Both the position numbers and the translations under genes were made by a program. Source: Gelidibacter pelagius (GTDB lineage: Bacteria > Bacteroidota > Bacteroidia > Flavobacteriales > Flavobacteriaceae). Taken from it: a stretch of 64,000 nt of DNA. The stretch spans positions 1 through 64,000 of the forward strand of contig NZ_JAGEVG010000020.1 of NCBI RefSeq assembly GCF_017581925.1, read 5' to 3'. The notes below the pieces were generated by a model. That model saw only the letters and a list, made by a program, of their open reading frames with translations, made no database searches and was not told where the DNA came from. Position 1 is the first letter of the stretch. Each line of letters begins with the position of its first letter. Shown here one piece after another: positions 44,406 to 52,526 of this stretch.

Positions 44406-46109
44406 ATGTCAATGAAACAGCTATCATTTTTATTTCTTGCTTTTCTGAGCCTGAATTTTGGGTATGCCCAAGATTTTACGGTCGATCACTATACGGTGGA
44501 TATTACCATCCACGAGGAAGGATATTTTGATGTGGTGGAAAACTATGATCTTACGTTCGAAATTCCAAAGCACGGGATTTATAGAGATATCCAGACCAAG
44601 TACGATCTTTTGACCGAAGCCGACAACCAGGAAACCCGAAAAATTAAGATTAGTGATCTTGAGGTGCCTGGACACAACTTTGAAGCGCCATCAGGATTTG
44701 AACAGAAACTGTCGACGAATTATCAAATTAAAATTGGTGACGCCAACAAGACCGTTGTGGGGCCGCAACACTATGAAATTAGATACCGGGTTCACAATGC
44801 TTTTCTCCATGAAACCGATGGCATTAAATTCTATTGGAATTTAAAACCCAGCGATTGGTCGTCAATTTTTAAGACTATTGAATTTAACATCCATCTACCG
44901 CCTTCAGTTTCAATAGCCTCAAATGATGTGTTTGTATATTCCGGATATTTAGGTGAAACAACCGATAGCAAAGAGATTGATTTCACCGTTGCCAATAACT
45001 CAATAGATGGTAAAAGCAAACCTGATTTTATTTCCTATCAAGGTCAAAGTGTAACTATATTGATCAATCTACCTCCAAACGCCATTGCAGAAATTAAACC
45101 ATTGTGGCCTTTTTGGACAGATTACGGTTGGGTGTTGGTATTGGCTACATTGCTTGGCGGTTTTTATATGACTTGGTTGCGATTTGGTAAGGACGATAAA
45201 GTGGTGAGCATCACCAGTTATTTCCCGCCTGATGGGATGGATCCTGCCATGGCCGGATTTCTGATCAACGATGCTGATGACATTTCTGATCTGATTGCCT
45301 TGATTCCCTATTGGGGGTCCAAAGGGATTTTAAGAATTGAGGAGATTCCGAAAAAAGGCTGGTTTTCATCTTCCGATACCAAATTAATTGCTTTAAAGCC
45401 TTTGCCTGATGAGGCCACGAGTTATGAAAGAACCATTTTTGATGGGCTGTTTGGAACTTCCATCGTTCCCAATGATACAGAAGTACTCATCAGTAGTTTA
45501 AAAAATAAATTTTACACCACAATGGGCAGTGCACGCAGTACTTTAAAGAAGGCGGCAAAACCATATTATGATGGAGGTGCGAAGCGAGTGCAGATCATCA
45601 CCTATGTAGTGCTTGTTTTACTGGCTTTGGCGTTGGCACCTTTGCTTTTGTTTGTGTGGGGTTTTATTGCCATGTTTGCCGTTATCATTTTGACCTTATT
45701 CTTGCTCTTCATGAATAAGTATATGATAAAAAAGAATGCGAAGGGAAATGCTACGTTTTCTGAACTGAAAGGATTTAAACAATTTATAAAAATAGCTGAA
45801 CTTAATAAGTTGAAAATGCTGATTGCAGAAGATCCTTCCTATTTTGAAACGACCATGGGTTACGCACTGGCATTTGGACTGTTTGATAAATGGGCCAATA
45901 AATTTGATGCCTTAAATATACCACCACCACAATGGTATAGTTCAACATCAACAGTGCCTTTAACTATGAACAGTTTTTCCAATTCTTTTGCCAACACGAT
46001 GTCGTCTGCCAAATCGACCATGGTCAGTTCACCAAGTAGTAGCGGATCTTCGGGTGGTGGAGGTTCTTCAGGCGGGGGATTTGGTGGCGGTGGCGGTGGG
46101 AGCTGGTAG
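44406..46109 (+). CDS. DUF2207 membrane protein with glycine-rich tail
   Basis: The 567-residue protein has a signal peptide (about 1-21, ending GYAQ; the ATG at residue 3, position 44412, may be the true start). An N-terminal beta-rich extracytoplasmic domain (about 22-230) opens with a HYTVDITIHEEGYFDV strand. Membrane spans lie at about 237-255 and a closely spaced pair at about 397-440. The tail is almost pure Gly/Ser (GSSGGGGSSGGGFGGGGGGS), typical of DUF2207. It probably forms a complex with LemA; the function is unknown. Confidence 0.88.
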   Translation: MSMKQLSFLFLAFLSLNFGYAQDFTVDHYTVDITIHEEGYFDVVENYDLTFEIPKHGIYRDIQTKYDLLTEADNQETRKIKISDLEVPGHNFEAPSGFEQKLSTNYQIKIGDANKTVVGPQHYEIRYRVHNAFLHETDGIKFYWNLKPSDWSSIFKTIEFNIHLPPSVSIASNDVFVYSGYLGETTDSKEIDFTVANNSIDGKSKPDFISYQGQSVTILINLPPNAIAEIKPLWPFWTDYGWVLVLATLLGGFYMTWLRFGKDDKVVSITSYFPPDGMDPAMAGFLINDADDISDLIALIPYWGSKGILRIEEIPKKGWFSSSDTKLIALKPLPDEATSYERTIFDGLFGTSIVPNDTEVLISSLKNKFYTTMGSARSTLKKAAKPYYDGGAKRVQIITYVVLVLLALALAPLLLFVWGFIAMFAVIILTLFLLFMNKYMIKKNAKGNATFSELKGFKQFIKIAELNKLKMLIAEDPSYFETTMGYALAFGLFDKWANKFDALNIPPPQWYSSTSTVPLTMNSFSNSFANTMSSAKSTMVSSPSSSGSSGGGGSSGGGFGGGGGGSW

Positions 46110-46142
46110 TTGATTTACTTTTAAGAATTGGTTTATAAACAT

Positions 46143-46170
46143 AAAAAACCTCCCTAAAAGGAGGTCTTTC
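46143..46170. terminator. Bidirectional terminator
   Basis: ACCTCC (46148-46153) pairs with GGAGGT (46160-46165). There is an A-run on the left and a CTTTC run on the right. It separates the convergent DUF2207 and PA2169-like genes. Confidence 0.7.
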
Positions 46171-46192
46171 AATAATCTAATTCAGTTTGCAA

Positions 46193-46666
46193 TTATGCAA
46201 TATCTTCAAGCGTTTTTACACGATTGAGCGTTCCTTGAATGTCTCTTAATTGTGATTGTAGGACGTTTTGGATTTTCGGAGCTAATGTGTTTTTCTTCAT
46301 CACATCTTCATATTCATCAACACTTGCTTTTTCTCCGCGAATCACCTCTTCCAATACAGCTTCATCGTCGTTTCCAGCTACAGAGCTTTTAATGTCAATC
46401 CATGCACGATGTAAGGTTCCTGTGACACTTCCACTTTCTTTTGGAGCTTCACCCAAATCACGCAACTCCTTGTCGATTGCCGTGGCAAATGTACTTCGCT
46501 GTAATGCTTGTTGTTTTAAAAAGTTTTTCAACGCTGGATTTTTAGCATCCTGCATCGCTTTTTTGTAGCCTTTTTCGGCGTCGTAATTCTTTTCTATGAT
46601 ACCTTGTAAAACATTGACAGTATCTTTATGTGTTTGTTCTCTTGCTTCTTCTAATGAGGTTTTCAT
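46193..46666 (-). CDS. PA2169/DUF2383 four-helix-bundle protein
   Basis: The 157-residue soluble protein is all helical. Conserved features include NVLQGIIEKNYDAEKGYKKA, the middle helix QRSTFATAIDKELRDLG, and VIRGEKASVDEYEDVM. This ferritin-like DUF2383/PA2169 family has no assigned activity and is often a stress- or stationary-phase protein. No signal peptide is present. It is closely related to the product of 47015-47476, and the two genes probably arose by tandem duplication. Confidence 0.88.
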   Translation of the reverse strand: MKTSLEEAREQTHKDTVNVLQGIIEKNYDAEKGYKKAMQDAKNPALKNFLKQQALQRSTFATAIDKELRDLGEAPKESGSVTGTLHRAWIDIKSSVAGNDDEAVLEEVIRGEKASVDEYEDVMKKNTLAPKIQNVLQSQLRDIQGTLNRVKTLEDIA

Positions 46667-47014
46667 GAGTATATAATTTTTAAGTTCATCACTAAATTAC
46701 AAATATCAGACGTGTAATTATCTTAAAGAAATCTTATTTGGGATAGGATTAACATTGAGAATTGATTTTCTTAAAGAGTGTTAAAGCGCTTCTAATCACC
46801 TCCCTCCGGAAGACTGCATTGCTGTTATTAATCAAATTTATAGCATATAATATTTTGTGAACATGGGTATTTTACTTCTTTTCAAGTTCAGGAACGGCGG
46901 CTGATTTTATAAAAAAATCCCGGTTCATATCCTTATGTATAGGTCTTAACAGTAGCATTTAAGCATAAAAAAACCTCCAATTTGGAAGTTGTACCTTAAA
47001 ATGTTCAATTGTTA
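46667..47014. other. Intergenic region between PA2169 paralogues
   Basis: About 350 bases hold a terminator hairpin at 46967-46990 and no supported gene. An 18-codon minus frame near 46900 was too short to accept. Confidence 0.5.
46967..46990 (-). terminator. Rho-independent terminator after the second PA2169-like gene
   Basis: AACCTCCAA pairs with TTGGAAGTT across one mismatch, preceded by a seven-A run that gives a T-run on the minus strand. It lies 25 bases beyond the minus-strand stop codon. Confidence 0.6.
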
Positions 47015-47476
47015 TTAAAGCTGTTTTACTTCCTTTAGGGTGTTTTTGATCGCTTTTAATTGAGATTGCAAAAGATTATGAGTTTCTGGTGCCAATAAAT
47101 TATTTTTTAAAGCTCCTTTATACTCTTTGACTTTAGCTTTCTCTCCGCGAATCACCTCTTCAATAATAGTTTCGTCAGCATTGCTTGCAACGCGACTTTT
47201 AATATCAATCCAGGTACGATGTAAGGTTGCCGCCATACTACCGTTCTCTATCGGAGTGTCACCTAAATTTCGGATTTCCTGATCAATTTCATTTGTAAAT
47301 TTACTGCGTTGACGTGCTTGGTCTTGCATAAAGCTTTTTAATTCAGGATCCTGTACATCCATCATCGCTTTTCTGTAGCCTTTAAGCGCGTCATAGTTCT
47401 TTTCTATAATTGCTTGTAGAACGTCAATATTATTTTCATTTGTTTTTTGTCTAGCTTTTTCTAGGGTTGTTCTCAC
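47015..47476 (-). CDS. PA2169/DUF2383 four-helix-bundle protein, paralogue
   Basis: The 153-residue protein aligns with the product of 46193-46666 over its whole length, with identical or similar blocks IIEKNYDA.KGY.KA, WIDIKS.VA, VIRGEKA. and LQSQL. It lacks the first few Glu-rich residues of that paralogue. No signal peptide or catalytic residues are visible. It has its own terminator, so the pair are separate transcripts. Confidence 0.88.
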   Translation of the reverse strand: MRTTLEKARQKTNENNIDVLQAIIEKNYDALKGYRKAMMDVQDPELKSFMQDQARQRSKFTNEIDQEIRNLGDTPIENGSMAATLHRTWIDIKSRVASNADETIIEEVIRGEKAKVKEYKGALKNNLLAPETHNLLQSQLKAIKNTLKEVKQL

Positions 47477-47575
47477 TATTAGTAATTTTTAGGTTAAAGG
47501 ATAACATAAGGAATTATATCCCTAATTCTCTTAAAAAATTCACATTTGGGAAAGGGTTAACGATTGCAGTCCTGC

Positions 47576-47782
47576 TTATAAAAATTCTAAATTAAGATTT
47601 TGAAGACCATAGTATTGCTGTTTTATAAAAACCATCCGCATTTGTGACTCCACAGTTTTTGTAGAAAGATTTAAAACTTCTGCACTTTCTTTATGCTTTA
47701 ATCTCTCCATTTTAAGTCTTGAGAATTCTTGGCAGCAATCGGGTAATTGTATGATGAAGCCCCATATTAGGCGATTTTTTAG
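47576..47782 (-). pseudogene. C-terminal remnant of an ECF sigma factor
   Basis: A minus-strand frame open from 47782 to the TAA at 47576 reads ...FIIQLPDCCQEFSRLKME and then KHKESAEVLNLSTKTVESQM, the region 4 helix-turn-helix of an ECF sigma factor followed by a short tail. An in-frame TAA lies just upstream and there is no region 2, start codon or FecR partner. It is therefore a decayed gene, not a functional one. The remains are too short to say which sigma branch it came from. Confidence 0.75.
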
Positions 47783-47900
47783 TTAAAACAGAAATTTATT
47801 CAAAAATACCTGCTGTCATTTCTAAAGTCCATCGATGTGCTAAAGTAAACCTCATAATGCTATTGATCAGCTAGGGAAATTTAAGGTTTATTTAAGGTGA

Positions 47901-48075
47901 AAGGTTGCCAGAAATGGCAGCCTTTTGTTAGTGAAACCCATTTTCCAAAAGCCGAAGGCGCGTTGGAAAATGTTGGTTGAACTAATCCCGCTTTTGTGCG
48001 GGATCTAAACCCATTTTCCAAAAGCCGAAAGCGCATTGGAAAATGTTGGTTGTCCCGATAGCTCTATCGGGATAA
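47901..48075. repeat. Cluster of hairpins with a tandem 45-bp repeat
   Basis: In order: a 10-bp stem with GAAA loop (47901-47924); a 45-bp unit at 47934-47978 repeated at 48007-48051 with two differences, each unit itself an inverted repeat (CATTTTCCAA/TTGGAAAATG); a 7-bp ATCCCGC/GCGGGAT hairpin between them (47985-48004); and a CCCGATAG/CTATCGGG hairpin (48054-48071). No gene overlaps. It lies between a sigma-factor remnant and a truncated adhesin copy. Confidence 0.85.
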
Positions 48076-48262
48076 TCCCTCCCGCAAGAATCCCATCTTA
48101 TCCTACCTGTTTGTTGTTATCTGAGCATGACCTTTTAACAACTTGCTGCATCCAAATTAATTTAGGAATGGTCAAACTTAATAATAACGTGCAATTTTTT
48201 ATCTCAAATTAGACCTATCGTCCCACGGATAAAAGTGGTTTAAATTTTTTTAGAAAAAAGCT

Positions 48263-48494
48263 GCTCACATTTTAAAATTGCTCCGATGTAGTTATTTAGG
48301 CTAATAATTGCGATTTATCATGAGTCAAATTTTACTAATTCTCTCACTGTTCTGTGCTATTTGTGTGACAGTCAATGCGCATGCTAACATCAGGACAGGT
48401 GATGGTGCCTACACCAACAGCAATACCATAGTCAATTAGAGTTTGAACGCTGTACAAACGGCAAGTTGTAATGTGACCCAAATTTACTGTTGAT
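48263..48494 (+). pseudogene. Truncated copy of the 5' end of the giant repeat-rich T9SS gene
   Basis: Bases 48263-48298 match 52470-52505 with one difference. The ATG at 48320 starts MSQILLILSLFCA, which parallels MRQILLIFSLFCA at 52527. The frame meets a TAG at 48437-48439 after 39 residues, and nucleotide similarity continues past that stop to about 48494 (ATTTACTGTTGAT versus ATTTACCGTTGAC), with an internal deletion. The copy thus covers the upstream control region, signal peptide and first few dozen residues only. It is a dead partial duplicate. Confidence 0.8.
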
Positions 48495-48550
48495 CCTCGG
48501 TATTTGTAATGTGAGCAAAATCTAATTTATAATCTTCAAAAAATGATACC

Positions 48551-51500
48551 ATGAAAAACTCGACAATGAAAAATTTAACCAGAAATGGCCTCCCTTGGCA
48601 TGGGGTTGTTTTGAAAGTACTGTTGGTCACCGTTTTGGTTTTTACCTTCGCCTTTACCACGGCGAATGCACAAATAGCAGGTGAAGTTTGTGAAAACCCA
48701 ATAGTAATCTCCAGCTTGCCTTTTACACACAGTGGAAACACTGGAGATTATGGAGACCACTATGGCTCATCAGATAAACCGCCTCGTGCCGACGGTGCGA
48801 TTGGTGATCCTTCTTCAAGTTTTTTAAGAGGAGATGATGTGGTTTATGCATTCACGCCTTCCGAAGATAACACTATTGATATTTCCGTGACTAAACAGAG
48901 GGAAAATACTGGTGTATTCATATTCACTGGTTGCCCCTTTGAGAGCACTGTTGGTGGCGATTCGAGCCAAAATATTGAAAATTTAAATGTGTACCAGCTT
49001 CCTGTGACATCAGGCGTCACCTATTATATTGTAATTTCTACTGACCGTTATCCACAAAAGACGCCTTATACCTTAAATATAACCTCTTGTAAAAGACCAA
49101 CTAATTTAGTGGTGGATAACGTCATGCCTACCAGTGCAGAGCTCAGCTGGGCTTCAGATGCTGATCTGGGTGATATATATCTTGTGAGGTCCTATAAACC
49201 AGCGCCAACTGTAAGCAGTATACCAACTCACTCAGACGCAAGCGCTCCATTAACTGTAGATAATTTAACTCCCGGAATAGAATATCATGCTTACTTACGT
49301 GCTAATTGTGGTGAGCAAGACGGGGTGAGTGAATGGTCAGATCCAATAAGGTTTTCCACGACATGCGACCCTGTTTCTATACCCTATACAGAAAACTTTG
49401 ATGTCTTTGGAACAGGAGCTTATTGGTTTCCTCAATGTTGGGAGAGACCGGTAGTAAATAACAGTACTGCCATTAACATGTTCCCATCAATTAGTGGACA
49501 TTATCAAACTTCAAGCTTTCCGAATACTTTACGATTTTATTCTCAGACTGGCACACCTACCTACGTCGTATCGCCATCATTTGCAGAAGATATCTCCAAT
49601 TTGCGTGTCAAATTCACCTTGAAACGAGAGGAAGTACGTTCGGGAACTATAGATGTTGGCGTGATGAGTGATGCCAACGATATCAGTACTTTTGAACTTG
49701 TAGCAACCATTGATCCTGATAATAACGATTTTACTGAGTACTACTTTGATCTAAATCAAGTGTCGCTTTCAGGTTCAGGAAACTATATCGCATTACGGCA
49801 TAATTCGAATTCTGCTTATTATGATTATCACTTAGATGATTTTGAAGTCAATCTAATTCCCCCTTGTCCTGAACCAACCAATGCAACTATTGCCAACATC
49901 ACAACGAACAGCGCCGTCTTCAGTTGGGAAACGGATACCGATCACAGCGACGTATATTTTGCTGAAGCTGGCGGCGCTGCTCCGAATGAAAACACTACCC
50001 CTACTGCAAGCAATGTGAATTCTCCCCTAACATTAGATCAACTGACATCCAATACATCGTATGACGCCTATGTGAGGGTAAATTGTGGCGCAGAAGACGG
50101 GGTTAGCGCATGGACTGGTCCGGTGAAATTTATTACAAGATGTACAGCTACCGACACTCCTTTCCTTCAAAACTTTGAAAGTGTTACAGTGCCAAACATC
50201 CCTAACTGTGGATCTTTGGAAGCAAACAATGGTGACGGATGGGTTACTTATTCACTTAACACTTTTGGTTTCAAGGGTAATGTTTTGAGGCATAAAAACA
50301 CCAATGTTGGTGATGGTCCTGTTGATTCATGGTATTTTACCCAAGGCATTAATTTAGAAGCTGGAGTAGACTATTTGATTTCTTATGTATATGCTAACAA
50401 TAGCTATGAACGTATAGAAAAATTAAAAGTAGCTTATGGGACCGCCGCAAATTCTTCAGCAATGACTGAAGAATTGGCAGATCATGAGTTTAGCATAAAA
50501 GATGCGCATAAAAATGAAATTGTATTTAGCGTAGATAACGATGGCGTTTATTATTTTGGATTTCAGTCGCATTCTGATGAAGATAAGTTTTGGATATACT
50601 TGGACGATATTTTTATTGATGTGGTTCGAACCTGTCCGGTCCCTTCTGAAGTAGTGGTTGATAATATAGAAACCCGTCAAGCGCAAGTAAGTTGGACTTC
50701 CACAGGTCAAGATCAATGGGAAGTGCTATATGGGGAATCTGGGTTTAACCATTTGGAAGATGGAACATCCGTTACTGTTCAAGGAAGTTCAAATACTACC
50801 CTTGTAAATTTAATTTCAGAGACCTCCTATGATGTGTACCTAAGAACTGTCTGTGCTGTTGAGGATGAAAGTTATTGGGTCGGTCCCCAAACTTTTAAAA
50901 CCCAAATCAGCTGTCCTCGTCCAACGAATATACAGATAGATGACGTCAGCCACGACAGCGCTAAAATATCTTGGGAAGCGGGAAGCAATGAAAACGAATG
51001 GATTGTCTATTATGGGGGTGTTATTCGTTATGATCCTGAAAATGAAAGACTAATTAGTTTTGATCCTGAAAAAGGAGAAGGAGAATCGGTCACTGTGCAA
51101 GGCAACCCCGAAGTCATCTTGACAGGTCTCAACCCTGCAGAAGAATATCAGGTATATGTGGTGGCTGTATGTGCTGAAGATGATCGGAGTTCGATTCCGT
51201 CTTCTGCTATGGCCAGATTTATTACGGAGTTAGAAGGTGGTTATTGCATGGTGTATCCCGAAAATGTCCATCCGATTACGAATGTTGAATTTGCCACTAT
51301 TAAAAATCTTCAACTTGGCGGTAGTTCGGGGCCTGGTTTTCAAGATTTTACCAGCATGGTAGCAGAAGTCAATGCTGGGGATACCTATACCATTAATATC
51401 GAAGGCAATACGATAGAATATAGAAACTCCTTTACTGTGTTTATCGATTGGAATCAAGATGGTGAGTTCAATAATGATGATGAACGTTATGAGGTAGGCA

Positions 51501-52237
51501 CTATTTACAGATCTAATGGTTTTGACGATAAGGTCATTTCAATGGATATTCAAGTCCCAGAAGAAGCAGTTAATGGAATGACGCGAATGCGGGTGATGTG
51601 TAGGGGTGAGGATCAAAACTCTGAATATGTTCCCAATGCCTGTGAATTACCTAGATCTTTGGGACAAGTAGAGGCTTACACCGTTAAGGTCAGTTCAGGT
51701 GTGGATCCTGTAGATTGCCCAACCCCAACTAACTTAACCTTGGGAACGGTTACTTTTGATGGAGACGGAGCCCATCTTCCAGTATCTTGGACGCCTGGTG
51801 GCAATGAAACCCAATGGGAGCTCTCTTATCTGAACACCAATGATGCCACTGATAGTGGTTCGGCAATGGTCAGCAATACCCCGGAGACGATCCTCGACCT
51901 GACAACAGGACAAGGATACAGCATTAAAGTACGTTCAACCTGTGGAAGTACCAATAGTGCCTGGACAGAGGTCGCTGAGATGACTTTGGGAATGGATGAT
52001 CCTGTGTTTCCAAACTTCACTTACTATCCAAACCCTGTTAAAAATCAGTTGACGCTGCAATCGGGAGTTCTGATTGAAAACGTTGAAGTGTACAACTTAC
52101 TGGGCCAAAAAGTAATTGAAGTCATGCCTAATACATTGGAAGTGCATTTGGACACTAACCAACTACAATCCGCAGTTTATTTGATGAAGGTTTCTATCGA
52201 TGGAAGTCAAAAAACCTTCAGAATTGTGAAGAAGTAG
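48551..52237 (+). CDS. Giant T9SS surface protein with Fn3-like and GEVED domains
   Basis: The 1228-residue product starts with a signal peptide (about 1-40, ending NAQ). A bacterial pre-peptidase-like beta domain (about 45-150) is followed by fibronectin type III-like repeats, each starting CPxPTN or similar and containing SW and YxVYxR/YHAYLR (near 160, 440, 700, 795), and by interleaved jelly-roll segments (ENFDVFGTGAYWFPQCWE and FLQNFESVTVPNIPNC). A GEVED domain (about 925-1060, FIDWNQDGEFNNDDE) and a type A T9SS domain (from about 1155, YYPNPVKNQLTL, ending KTFRIVKK) complete it. It is exported by T9SS, probably for adhesion or polymer binding. No protease triad is seen. Confidence 0.85.
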   Translation: MKNSTMKNLTRNGLPWHGVVLKVLLVTVLVFTFAFTTANAQIAGEVCENPIVISSLPFTHSGNTGDYGDHYGSSDKPPRADGAIGDPSSSFLRGDDVVYAFTPSEDNTIDISVTKQRENTGVFIFTGCPFESTVGGDSSQNIENLNVYQLPVTSGVTYYIVISTDRYPQKTPYTLNITSCKRPTNLVVDNVMPTSAELSWASDADLGDIYLVRSYKPAPTVSSIPTHSDASAPLTVDNLTPGIEYHAYLRANCGEQDGVSEWSDPIRFSTTCDPVSIPYTENFDVFGTGAYWFPQCWERPVVNNSTAINMFPSISGHYQTSSFPNTLRFYSQTGTPTYVVSPSFAEDISNLRVKFTLKREEVRSGTIDVGVMSDANDISTFELVATIDPDNNDFTEYYFDLNQVSLSGSGNYIALRHNSNSAYYDYHLDDFEVNLIPPCPEPTNATIANITTNSAVFSWETDTDHSDVYFAEAGGAAPNENTTPTASNVNSPLTLDQLTSNTSYDAYVRVNCGAEDGVSAWTGPVKFITRCTATDTPFLQNFESVTVPNIPNCGSLEANNGDGWVTYSLNTFGFKGNVLRHKNTNVGDGPVDSWYFTQGINLEAGVDYLISYVYANNSYERIEKLKVAYGTAANSSAMTEELADHEFSIKDAHKNEIVFSVDNDGVYYFGFQSHSDEDKFWIYLDDIFIDVVRTCPVPSEVVVDNIETRQAQVSWTSTGQDQWEVLYGESGFNHLEDGTSVTVQGSSNTTLVNLISETSYDVYLRTVCAVEDESYWVGPQTFKTQISCPRPTNIQIDDVSHDSAKISWEAGSNENEWIVYYGGVIRYDPENERLISFDPEKGEGESVTVQGNPEVILTGLNPAEEYQVYVVAVCAEDDRSSIPSSAMARFITELEGGYCMVYPENVHPITNVEFATIKNLQLGGSSGPGFQDFTSMVAEVNAGDTYTINIEGNTIEYRNSFTVFIDWNQDGEFNNDDERYEVGTIYRSNGFDDKVISMDIQVPEEAVNGMTRMRVMCRGEDQNSEYVPNACELPRSLGQVEAYTVKVSSGVDPVDCPTPTNLTLGTVTFDGDGAHLPVSWTPGGNETQWELSYLNTNDATDSGSAMVSNTPETILDLTTGQGYSIKVRSTCGSTNSAWTEVAEMTLGMDDPVFPNFTYYPNPVKNQLTLQSGVLIENVEVYNLLGQKVIEVMPNTLEVHLDTNQLQSAVYLMKVSIDGSQKTFRIVKK

Positions 52238-52299
52238 CCTATTTCGAAATATTCTGGGTAAAACTTTAAAATATATTTTGAAAGGAAGTTAATACTAAT

Positions 52300-52340
52300 T
52301 TATCCCCATCCGCACGATCTGTGTAGATGGGGATAATTGT
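52300..52340 (+). terminator. Hairpin after the 1228-residue T9SS gene
   Basis: TTATCCCCATC (52300-52310) pairs perfectly with GATGGGGATAA (52326-52336). The T-run after it is weak, so its role as a full terminator is uncertain. Confidence 0.5.
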
Positions 52341-52469
52341 TGGCCTATACGCATCCACGTAAACCTATATGAGAATGCGATCTTAAAGCTGAACAATCCG
52401 ATTTTTAGACCATTATAGTTTATAGATCTTTGAAATTTTCAAGAAATCTTCGAATTAGCATTTTTTTAT

Positions 52470-52526
52470 GCTCACATTTTAAAATTGCTCCGATGTAATT
52501 ATTTAACCATATAAATGCTATTAATC
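52470..52526 (+). promoter_or_regulatory. Conserved upstream block of the giant repeat-rich gene
   Basis: The 36 bases 52470-52505 are conserved in front of the truncated copy (48263-48298), and a degenerate version occurs at 56129-56182 with the exact word AAATGCTATTAAT. Conservation of non-coding DNA next to a decayed gene suggests a duplicated promoter or leader rather than chance. The -33/-7 elements of flavobacterial promoters could not be placed. Confidence 0.5.

Noticed and set aside
46890-46960. 18-codon minus-strand frame beginning MNRDFFIKSAA
   Set aside because: Too short and without any independent support, though a purine-rich stretch precedes it.
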